The notes under the pieces: generated by a model
What the model saw: only the letters and a program-made list of their open reading frames with translations
Told to the model about the DNA's origin: nothing
The model's database searches: none
Made by a program: the position numbers and the translations under genes
Assembly (NCBI GenBank): GCA_032718565.1
Contig: JAVGVS010000001.1
Span: forward strand, 2,260,003-2,324,002
Direction of reading: 5' to 3'
Source: Distichodus sexfasciatus
Lineage: Eukaryota; Chordata; Actinopteri; Characiformes; Distichodontidae
Length of the DNA stretch: 64,000 bases
Shown: piece by piece, positions 55,456 through 64,000 of the stretch
How positions within the stretch are numbered: the stretch's first letter is position 1
How the letters are laid out: each line of letters starts with the position of its first letter

Positions 55456-57310
55456 GATTAAGAATAATAATAATAACTAGGAGAGGTACATTTTCTGAAG
55501 AAAATGTGAGTGGAAGCGTATGTGGGTAAAAACTTTGGGGCCTAATATTACAGTGTTTCCTTTTAGTTCTCTCAGAAAAACAACATTTAAACTGCTGGTG
55601 GTATAGCAGTGATATGACAATAAGACAATATTGCTTATTCATATTGCACTGCGTTAAGAGCAAAATGTTAATATAGTCAGCAAAATGCTAGCAACATGCT
55701 AATATAGTTAGCATAATGCTAGCAACATGCTAAGCACTCTAGCATCATGATAGCGACAATCTAAAGCTGTTACTAGCAACATGCTAATATAGTTAGCATA
55801 ATGCTAGCAACATGCTAATAAGCAAAAACGTCATGCTAGGCAACATGCTAAGCACTCTAGCATCAAGGCAAGTTAGAGACATTCTAATGATGTTGCTAGC
55901 AACATGCGCAAATATAGTTAGCATAATCCCAACATGCTAATCAGCTAAACGTCATGCTAGCAAATATGCCAATCACACTAGCATCATGCTAGAAACATGC
56001 TACATATATTAACGGAATGTTAATATGTTAGCATAATGCTAGCGAATGCTAATATCATTAGCATCATGCTAGCCACGATTAATATACTAAATATAACGCT
56101 AGCAAATACACATTATTAGGCATAATGCTAGCAACACATACGTGTTAGCATCATGTTAACAGTATTCTAATGATGTTGTAAGCAACATGCTAATATAGTT
56201 AGCATATCGCTAGCAACATGCTATTCAGGGCCAAACGCTATGCTAGCAACAGGTTAAGCACGCTTAGCATCGTTAGAGACATCTAATGAAGTTGCTAGCA
56301 ACATGCTAATATAGTTGAAGCATAATGCCAGCAACATGCTAATCAGCCAAACGCCATGCTATCACACCAGCTGCCATGCCAGGAACATGCTACATGTTAT
56401 TTGCAAATGTTAATATAGTTAGGTATAATGCCAGTAAAATGCTAACATTGTTAGCATCATACAGTTATGCTAGGCCACGCATAACATAATTAGCATGTAA
56501 AGCCAGCAACATGCTATTATTATTAGCATCATGCCAGCAACATGCTAATTGTGTTAGCATCATGCCAACAGCATGCTAATGAGGTTTGCTAGGGCGTGGG
56601 CTTTATGAGCACTGCGATAAATGCGAAGACTGATTGGTTGCCTGAGTGTTGCCCTGTGGGGCCATTATCTCCACCTCTTTGCTAGAAGAGTCATACCACC
56701 CCATTCCCGAATGACGCACAATTTGCCACCTCTTTTTTCTGCGGGTCTACGACAAACGGCATATGGTAAAGAGTTCTACGCCTAAAACCACATTCCCTAA
56801 GTCAATGGGGGCAACTTTGGGGTCTCTTTGTGCCTGGGTAAAACCTGAGCCTCTGCGGGTATGTTCTGGACACAGCTTGTAAGCCTCTTCAAATGTGGGT
56901 GAATTTGACCTTTCACAGTAAATTCTCTGCACTGCAGTCCGTCAAAGCTGGTCTCAATAAGAGTCTAGTGATTTTTTCCCCATTCCATGTCACTGTAAAA
57001 TTTAGTCTTGTGCCCGGTAAAACCTCATACCCTCTGCGGGTATGTTCCATTATTGCGTTGCAAACTTTTCAAATGTGGTAAATTTGACCTTTGGCCAAAT
57101 TTCTCTCTGCGCTACAGTCCTCAAAGTTGGTCTCACAGTTAAGTCTATAGATTTAGCGTAAGAATTGTTATTTCATGGGGGCAATTAACCGCCCACCCTT
57201 AGAAAAAGCCATAGCACCCTATTCTGACATACAAGACGATTCGACACTTCATTCGTATTCATTTACAAACTATGACTAGTTACGCATCAAACTTTTATAC
57301 GGAAGAAGAT
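55456..57310. repeat. Large AT-rich tandem unit 2 (about 1.84 kb)
   Basis: Anchors shared with unit 1 sit 1834 ('atttaaactgctgg', 53751/55585), 1840 ('tcataccaccccatt', 54851/56691) and about 1852 ('ttttatacggaagaag', 55441/57293) bases apart, so the copies are direct tandem neighbours. Unit 2 also has two 'gggtatgttc' blocks about 180 bases apart (near 56858 and 57038). A third copy does not follow. The copies differ by many one- or two-base indels. Confidence 0.85.
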
Positions 57311-60300
57311 TAAGAATACAATAATAAGTTTGAGATATCATTGTAAGCAAGCCAAGCACCACTAAAAAGAAATAATAACGTAGTTCACAAAAGCATGACA
57401 ACAGTCACAATCATTTCAGTTGTCATCATGATGCGGGAGCTTTTATGCCACAGTGTAATATCACCTGTAATATCGGGTCAGTAAACTTTATCATCTCTAC
57501 TATATATCAAATGTATATACAGAGAGACGAGACGACGTGGCTCCAGTTTCTTTTAAGAAAAGTAACAAGAAAGAGGAACAAAGAACAAATAAGGCACATG
57601 GAATAAAACAATATATAAATACAACACAAAATGGCTACATTTTAAGTTAGGAATTGAGTACTCATACTAGAACTAGAAATAGAGATAGATAGAGAGACTG
57701 TTTGGATGCAATATTAACTTCAAAAGTGGAAATTGCCTTTACACTTGATGTAAAGAGGGCAGAAACAGTTTTAATATGAAAATTCTATATCCAGCCTATA
57801 TTAATAAAACAGCGTCTCTTAAAAGGTCTGACTAACATTTAAGTTTGTAATCAAGTATCAAGTAAGACAAACGCAACGGAACTCATCATCGCTAACTTTT
57901 GCCGTTTCTGATACAAAGGAAAGGAGTCATCATTTTCCATGATGAACTGGACGAGAGAAGACTGATGCTATTTATTTCCATTTAAAATTCAAGAAACTAA
58001 AAATGATCATAATTGTGACCCTCCACGGCAAAACCAGTCGCTTGTCGCAAATTTTCATATTTTATTTGAGTTGTCATGAAAGGGCATAAATCAGCTTCAA
58101 AACGATACCTATATCGGTAATGAATGGGACGATATGACTGGTATATCAACATTCAAATGAGCCGGGTTTCTCCTGTCACGCCAAGTAAGAAACGGAGAAA
58201 TCTGCCCTTGAAGTTGACTATTGACGTAGCACTCACAGAGCTTGGTGCGGAAGAAAGAAATGCTTAGGATGGAAAGGGTGTTTCAGCTTAAATTTATTCA
58301 CAACAGTACAGTATAGACCTTCCACTGTTTCAAAACACTAAAAACAAAAGATCCAAAATTTTACCCCACGCAACATAAACGCTCGTTTTTCTCAGAACTC
58401 TCCAAGGTAACAAGCCACTTGTTTTACGGAGGAATGTAAGCATTTTAAAGTTCCCTTATTATGCCATTTTAAAGGTTGCTAATATTGTTTTATGAGTCTC
58501 TAAAAACAGGTTTACATATGCAAGGTCAAAACACTTAAGTTTTTTCCAAAATAGATTTAATTTTACCCTCTATTTCTAAATGACTGTGAAATCCACTCGG
58601 TGAAGCAGTTGTTAACCAGTCTGTCCAAATCCCTCCTCCGTGAGCCCTCACTGCTGTGATTGTCAGGATGGCGTGAAGTCCTTTATGATTGTTTCTACCG
58701 CTACAGCGTAAGGCCGGAAAACGAAATGCCATTGGGTTATAATCTGGAACGACAGCTCTGGGAGACCTGTCAATACATAGAAAAGATGTACTCTCGATGA
58801 CTTTATCAATTCGAGCCGGAGTCTGACGATGAAACGCGGAAGTGGCATATCGACAAGAAACTGTTCCGGCAAGCACGACTGGAGCAGAACGCTTGTGGCG
58901 AGTGTTTGTATGGCGTTGTTCGCGACGAGAACGTATGACACTATTCAAATATGTTACTAGACGTAGGCCGTAACAGAAAAAAGATTCAATTGCTGGACGA
59001 CTCGCTTAGGGCGTAATGTGAGTCGAATTTTTTTTGATAGACAAAAACTTAATTTATCGCGGCACCGTATGAATAAATTTGCAGATATTTCCTTTATGCT
59101 TACATGCTGTGCTACATGAGCCACTGCATGAAAGATCATATTTGAAAAAGACATAGCACTTTTTAAAAGTGTAAAATTTTGAGTGTAATTTATGTTTCTG
59201 GTACACATGTACCCAATCATCATTCTAGAGTGATTAATGCTTTTTTACTAATCCATTTTATATCTCAAAACAAATGGCAGTGCTATTATTATCTAATAAC
59301 TGATCTCAGATGCAGCTCTAAGGGTTTGTTTAGGTCTTAGTTAAACAGTTAGACTCGCAGAATGAACATAGACTCTTAGTGAATCCCATTTCACCCCTTA
59401 GATCTACCCCTCTGTTTTGCACGTTCACGTGTAGGGGTAGAGGGTCTCATTTCAGGGGAAAGGAGAAGGGCTAACTACCTCTTCAAACTGAGATTGTTCA
59501 GAGGTAGGAAATATTTTTCTAAGAATGCCCTCATGGTAAACTATCAAAGCAACACTACTGTGGAACTGAAAGAGACTTCAAGGACATGCAAATGTACATA
59601 ATTTCTCCGTTAATAAAAAAGATTTGAATGAAAGCGTTTATGTATTGCCTAACCCTAACCCAGCAAAAACACTACAGACTAATGATGATGTATGCGTTCA
59701 CGAAGGCGTGTCCCATTTCATAAGGGTAGATTTGAACCCCTGCCTCTTGCCACTCCATGCCAAGGGCCAAGGGGTAGGGCTAAAGGCATAGGGCCAAGGG
59801 GTGAAATGGGATTCACCCTATGACTGGCTTTAATGGTGTCTTCTTTTGCTAGAAATCGCGATTGAAAAAGTATTAGTTTTGTGCTTGTCCCAAACTTTTC
59901 ATTAATCCATCTGCCGCCTTTTTTTGTCTTTTCCGCCTGAAGGAGAGAGTTGGTCCCCATGAGCAGCCCCTCACTTACCCCAGGGGTCAGAGCCAGCACT
60001 CCACCACCCAGCGCCTACTCTGGCTGCCTAGCCTTCATCTTAGGAGTCGGATCTGAGAGCGTTCGGACTGAAAGCACTGGAGCTCTTGAGTATATTGTGT
60101 GTGTGGGAGGCAAGAGCAGGAGCCGAGCCACCGAGTGCTGTGGGATGGAGGGTGGATGAAGGAGGAGGAGGATGGCTACGCCTCCAGCTCTGAAAAGCAC
60201 CACTACACACTGCAGGAAAACAAAAAAGCCCAGCTCTTACAACCTCCGGCCTCAAAAGCAGTGTTCCACTTCAATTAAAAACTAATCATTCTGCCTCTAG

Positions 60301-60980
60301 AGAGAGAGGGGGGAGCCTGGGAGGGGACGAGGGAAAGACGGGGCGATGGGGGCCTTGTTTTTGTACACAGTGGATGGGTCAGTCTGCAAGCGGGAGAGAA
60401 ATAGAGAGAGGGAAACTGCGGCGTTCATGGCTGCTCACCCCTTTGGGGAAAGAATAAAGAGCAAGCGAGCCATCCACATGAAAGGAGGAAGAGATGATAG
60501 AGGACAGCCCTGTGAGGATGATGCCGGTCAACAATAACCCCCAACGCCGGCCCAAACAAACGGCCCACCGACCCCCGACAGGCCCACCAAGGGCAATGTA
60601 GTTCTGTTCCACTCTCCACTGTCCACTCCAGCACTGCGTCGGGTTCCATTGTGCTCCTGCTCAGAGAAAGATTCTGCTCTGACAGTCCTCATTGAGTGTT
60701 TATATTACCAGTAATCTGTTTTCATCAAAAGAGAAACCTGAACTCAAAATCTTATATCCCTTCCAAGAACTGGAATGGAAAAACAAATTAGTCAAGCCCG
60801 ATTCCCCGTTTTGTACCAAATGAAAAAACGTTGTCGATACATTTTGATTTTTATCGACGTGTGACACCTGAAGTGACTGCAGCTGCGTAAAAATGCAGAA
60901 AGCACACAAAGAAGGAGAGTACATTTTTACCGCTACAGCGATCAAAAGAAGGTATTCATTCTATAGGCAGGACAAAAAGT
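57311..60980. other. Unassigned sequence between the tandem duplication and the last SINE-A
   Basis: No exon, tRNA or clear repeat boundary. 58430-58560 ('attatgccattttaaaggtt', 'tacatatgcaaggtcaaaac') has the look of a fish DNA-transposon edge. Overlapping minus-strand frames of 137 and 92 codons at 58.5-58.95 kb match no family I recognise. 59330-59830 has repeated 'aggggt' words, and 59790-59812 'ggccaaggggtgaaatggga' echoes the earlier 'gtgaatcccatttcacccct' in inverted form (59379-59400), suggesting a degenerate inverted-repeat element. Confidence 0.4.
59375..59825. mobile_element. Candidate inverted-repeat element
   Basis: 'tgaatcccatttcacccctt' near 59380 and its near complement 'aggggtgaaatgggattcac' near 59797-59816 bound about 430 bases. 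The repeat arms are about 20 bases. No coding capacity. Target duplication not resolved. Confidence 0.55.
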
Positions 60981-60986
60981 GTGCTA

Positions 60987-61237
60987 CTGCAGTTGGTGGC
61001 GTAACAGTAGGGTGTTCACTGCGTGATCGGAAGGTCGCAGGTTCGAATCTCCGCAGTAGTTACTTAAATGAGGTACTATGAGCAAGGGTACTGGCCCCAA
61101 GCACTGCTCCCCAGGAGCTGCCTATGTTAGCTGCCCACTGCTTCTTCATGGATGGGTCAAATGCAGAGGTCATATTTCATTGTGGTGCACGGTGTGCTGG
61201 TGTCTACAATGACAAATAATCACTCACTTTCACTTTA
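60987..61237 (+). mobile_element. SINE-A copy 20, best-preserved + strand copy
   Basis: Head 'gcagttggtggcgtaacagt', intact B box 'ggttcgaatctcc', 'ggtactatgagcaagggtac', 'gcccactgcttcttcatgga', 'ggtcatatttcattgtggtg', tail 'acaaataatcactcactttc'. The tail runs directly into the Tc1-type end at 61238. Confidence 0.92.
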
Positions 61238-61680
61238 CAGTGGTGCTTTAATATTTATGAACCCCCTTGAACTTCCTATATTTCTCGCATAAATATGACC
61301 TAAAACATCATGAGATTTTCACAGAAACTTAAAAGTAGATAAAGAGAACCTACTTACACGTGAGACAAAGATATTAAACTTGATTATTTATTTACTGATG
61401 GAAATGATGGCATATTTCATATGTGTGTTGCAAAAATATGTGAACATTTGCCTTTGGTATCTGGTGTGACCGCCGTGTGCAACAATAACTGCAATGAAAC
61501 GTTTCACGTAACTGTTGATCAGTCCTGCATGTCAGCTTGAGGCATTTTAGCCCATTCCTCTGTACAGAACAGCTTACCCTGGGATGCGGGTGTTTCTCTC
61601 AAATGAACTGCTCGCTTCCAGGTCCTCCACAACATCTCGATTGGATTCAGGCCATTACTCGGTCAATACAAAACATGAAC
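61238..61680 (-). mobile_element. Tc1/mariner-type transposon remnant (one end plus transposase C-terminus)
   Basis: Starts at CAGTGGTGCTTTAA after a TA (61236-61237), as Tc1-type ends do. The opposite end is lost. On the minus strand, 61450-61660 still reads the C-terminal part of a Tc1-like transposase, in pieces: a LNPIEML-type block, an AVH(L)R block, EEWAKMP and INSYVKR motifs. Frameshifts and the missing N-terminus and catalytic part make it non-functional. Confidence 0.8.
61450..61665 (-). pseudogene. Tc1-like transposase C-terminal fragment, broken
   Basis: The minus strand carries, in order, codons for a N-P-I-E-M-L motif near 61650 (the region after the third catalytic acidic residue of DDE transposases), then 'gaatgggctaaaatgcctca', 'ctgatcaacagttacgtgaa' and 'gcagttattgttgcacac'. 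The frame is shifted around 61595-61630, and only the last third of the protein is present. Confidence 0.75.
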
Positions 61681-62164
61681 TTACCATTTCTACCATTCCT
61701 CAATACCTGATTTGTCATCACTTCTGGTCACACCAATAAACCCAAAATGGAATATGAGGTTTTTCTGTTTTATCCATGTTTTAATGCTGAGACTTGTTTT
61801 TCCATTTAGTTTGAAAACAAATATTGAACACGCTTTGTTTTTGGAAGCGCCTTAGTTTCAATGAGAAAGGATCAACAAATGACACGATTCCATGTTTGCG
61901 ATTGGAGCCCCTTTTCCCCTCTTTCCTGCCATTCTCCCCGCTCTTCCACCGCCAAACCTGGTGCGGCTCCGGCGTGGAAATAATTATATAAATCAATAGA
62001 GACAGAGAGAGAAAAGCTTTTAGTGCAGGTTGGTGAGTGTTGGAGTGCTTTTTCCTCTTAATTAACTTCAGCTGCTCTGTTGAGCTGAATGAGGCTGTGG
62101 CATGCCCGGCCCACTGCCGCCACACACGCCACAGACTGCCTCTGTTGCTCAAGGACCCATTCAG

Positions 62165-62229
62165 CTCTCTCCCAACACACACACACACTTGCGCAAGGCA
62201 AGGCGCACACACACACACACACACACACT
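62165..62229. repeat. (CA)n runs
   Basis: Two CA runs (62178-62190 and 62204-62229) separated by 'cttgcgcaaggcaaggcg'. A further CA run lies at 62511-62526. Confidence 0.9.
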
Positions 62230-62681
62230 TTCTCTTTTCAATTGCACTTCTCCCAGTCCTCCTGCAGGTACTGGAGGGACTGTGTGTTTGTGCTTGCTGG
62301 AAAAAAAGTCCACCATAGAACTAGAGAAAGCGGAGAGAGAAAGAAAAGCGAGGGTGAAGAGGGCGAAGCAGAGAGAGGAGGTCCCCACGGTTCAAGAACT
62401 TCCTGGCTGCCACTTGGTGAAGAAAAGTAATTCCACATTGCTCTCACAATGGAGCATGCATACGGGGAAAAGATAGCAGGAAACACACACTCTCACACAC
62501 TTGCTCACATACACACACACACACACAAAGCTTTCTACTTAGGTTTTCTCCAGATGCATCTTGTAGCTAGCAACAAGTCTTGCTAGTGCTAAAGTTGGTT
62601 TCTGTTTTTGGCAGCGGCAGGTTTTAAGGTTGGAGCTTTTTGTAGAGCTGCAGAAATTGCATCGTGTATTTCTGTATGTAT

Positions 62682-62682
<1 letters not shown>

Positions 62683-62712
<30 letters not shown>
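62683..62712. repeat. (TA)n microsatellite
   Basis: TA run with one interruption, followed by a T-run. Confidence 0.95.
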
Positions 62713-63077
62713 GTGGGTTTTTTTTTTTCTGGACAACTCATTAGCAGATGGTAACTCGTTTGAACACTCGGGTGTTTGCATTGCTGACTTCTTCTTACCA
62801 TGTGCAGCGGAGTTTAGCTACTGAGTGGGAAAATAATGATGGAGATTTCCTTTGTGTTTCATGTGGCACTTTTTTCACACCACACAGCATGCCGCTGTCT
62901 ACTGTATGTGTGTGTTTGTGTTTGTATGAGAGAGAGAAAGAGAGAGATGTGTGTACATGTATATTAAGATTCAACGATCGAGCCCATAGCATCAATCCAA
63001 AATGATAATATTGACCAGACATCATACATATTGTAGCATCACTTGATATTTGTATATCCATATAGTGGGTGGTGATG

Positions 63078-63141
63078 GTGGTCTGCTGTGGTGCACTGTG
63101 TGCTGTGCTGTGTTCACAATGACAAATAATCACTCACTCAC
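63078..63141 (+). mobile_element. SINE-A tail fragment, copy 21
   Basis: 'gtggtgcactgtgtgctgtg' and 'gacaaataatcactcactca' only. The 5' part is truncated, as is usual for retrotransposed SINEs. Confidence 0.8.
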
Positions 63142-63517
63142 ATTTATATCTGACAAAACAGAGCTATTTTAAAGTGTAAAACACATCTCGCCAAATAGTG
63201 AGCCTGCATCAGTGCATCACAACTATTTAAACTTGTTAATCACTGCTTATTAATGATATTAAAACTCATCATCAACCTGATTAACAACCTGATTATACAT
63301 TATTTATAACCCGTTCTTATTGTAACGTGCTACCATCACATTTCCTCTTATTATCATGATTATTATTGTGATTATCAGCATCGTGATCTAAGCTGCTCTC
63401 CTGAGTCTGTGTAAGTGGCGTTGTGTGTGTGTGTGAGAGAGAGCGGGAGGGAGATGAGCATACACACAGTCAGACTTGTGTTTTAACGTGTGTGTGTTTG
63501 TGTAAGTGTGGGAGAAG

Positions 63518-63518
<1 letters not shown>

Positions 63519-63554
<36 letters not shown>

Positions 63555-63700
63555 TGGTGTTTTAATGAAACAGCCCTGGGCACCAATTGGATTTCACCTA
63601 CATAGCAGCAAATTAGACGAGAGAGGGTGGGAGAGAGAGAGCGAGAGAGCGAGAGAGAGGGAGGGAGAGAGGGGGCGATGAAGGAGTGAGAGGGAGAGGA
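63519..63700. repeat. (GA)n runs and GA-rich tract
   Basis: Pure GA run at about 63519-63552, then a second purine-rich stretch at 63620-63700 with 'gagagagcgagagagcgag'. Confidence 0.92.
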
Positions 63701-63884
63701 AGAGTGCCATTGATTGCCTGTCCAAATAATGTTCAGCTGGCCAAAATATTTCTAATTATGTCTTCAATTGCAAATGGCATGTAAAAAGTGCTGTCACTTG
63801 TGGTTAGAGCTGCAGTAAGCTCAGCTGTCACAGCGGCCGCACCGCCCGCTCAAAACTCATCTCTGCACATGTCCGGCACACACA

Positions 63885-64000
63885 CACCACACCTTGCGAC
63901 ACCAACCACATCCTGCTGGGTCATTCACACACACACACCTCACGACACCAACCACGTCCTGCTGGGTCATTCACACACGCACGCACGCGCACACACACAC
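63885..64000. repeat. CA-rich minisatellite (about 52-bp unit), truncated by window end
   Basis: 'gacaccaaccacatcctgct' and 'gacaccaaccacgtcctgct' with 'gggtcattcacacacaca' occur twice, about 52 bases apart. The window ends inside the array. Confidence 0.8.

Larger units (their letters stand above)
49648..64000 (+). other. pard3b intron downstream of exon D (continues past window)
   Basis: Starts with GTGAGG. I searched for the next PAR-3 beta block (DRIQKLR-type) and found none. It holds SINE-A fragments near 50.0-50.3 kb, AT microsatellites at 51.3 kb, unique sequence at 51.9-53.6 kb, the large tandem duplication, an unassigned stretch at 57.3-61.0 kb, a SINE/Tc1 junction and CA/GA-rich sequence to the end. 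Confidence 0.75.

Noticed and set aside
58535..58948. 137-codon minus-strand frame
   Set aside because: No family recognised, and an overlapping 92-codon frame is also open. The region looks like transposon-derived or unique noncoding DNA. Kept only as unassigned sequence.
62300..62480. Possible further exon ('ELEKAERERKARVKRAKQRE' frame)
   Set aside because: The charged run resembles coiled-coil sequence, but it arises from a GA-rich tract, lacks a good acceptor and does not match the next PAR-3 beta block.

Overview
This is a vertebrate nuclear window and almost certainly from a teleost fish. It has no bacterial-style gene packing. Four short coding exons with consensus splice sites sit in a background of CA/TG microsatellites, minisatellites, tRNA-derived SINEs and short DNA-transposon derivatives of fish type. 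No rRNA, functional tRNA, CRISPR array, phage or operon is present, and I found no undescribed multi-gene system.

The one gene I can support is on the + strand and runs off both ends: pard3b, encoding a PAR-3 beta-type cell polarity scaffold. The exons are 3521-3730 (CR3-like block ending in the RGRGCNESFRAAIDKSYD motif), 13851-14079 (lysine-rich linker), 48476-48593 (FGKKK block and LEKMKEERE) and 49374-49647 (block holding NHARINAFR and LDGLYAKVNKP). Phases join cleanly from exon A to B (phase 1) and from B to C (phase 2). The C-D junction and exon D carry several apparent frame breaks. Conserved protein blocks survive in all three frames of exon D, which looks more like uncorrected sequence error than gene decay.

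Layout: 1-3520 is an intron with two (CACT)n-rich arrays. 3731-13850 is a 10.1-kb intron with a CpG-dense block (8.3-8.9 kb), a 33-bp/87-bp minisatellite (9.9-11.1 kb), a hAT-like MITE with 8-bp target duplication (11.85-12.47 kb) and a Harbinger-like element with an internal 65-bp array (12.53-13.47 kb). 14080-48475 is a 34.4-kb intron rich in SINEs, MITEs and simple repeats. 48594-49373 is a short intron. 49648-64000 is the start of another intron and holds a 1.84-kb tandem duplication of an AT-rich 'ATGCTAGCAACATGCTAAT' repeat (53.6-57.3 kb) and a SINE abutting a Tc1-type transposon remnant (61.0-61.7 kb).

The dominant repeat is a tRNA-derived SINE (called SINE-A here) with about 20 copies or fragments in 64 kb, in both orientations. 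A second SINE type (SINE-B), a third composite sharing its tail, and a third tRNA-headed teleost SINE also occur. Copy boundaries were read by eye and are good to roughly 5-15 bases unless target-site duplications are given. Family assignments for the protein come from remembered family motifs, not from a search.
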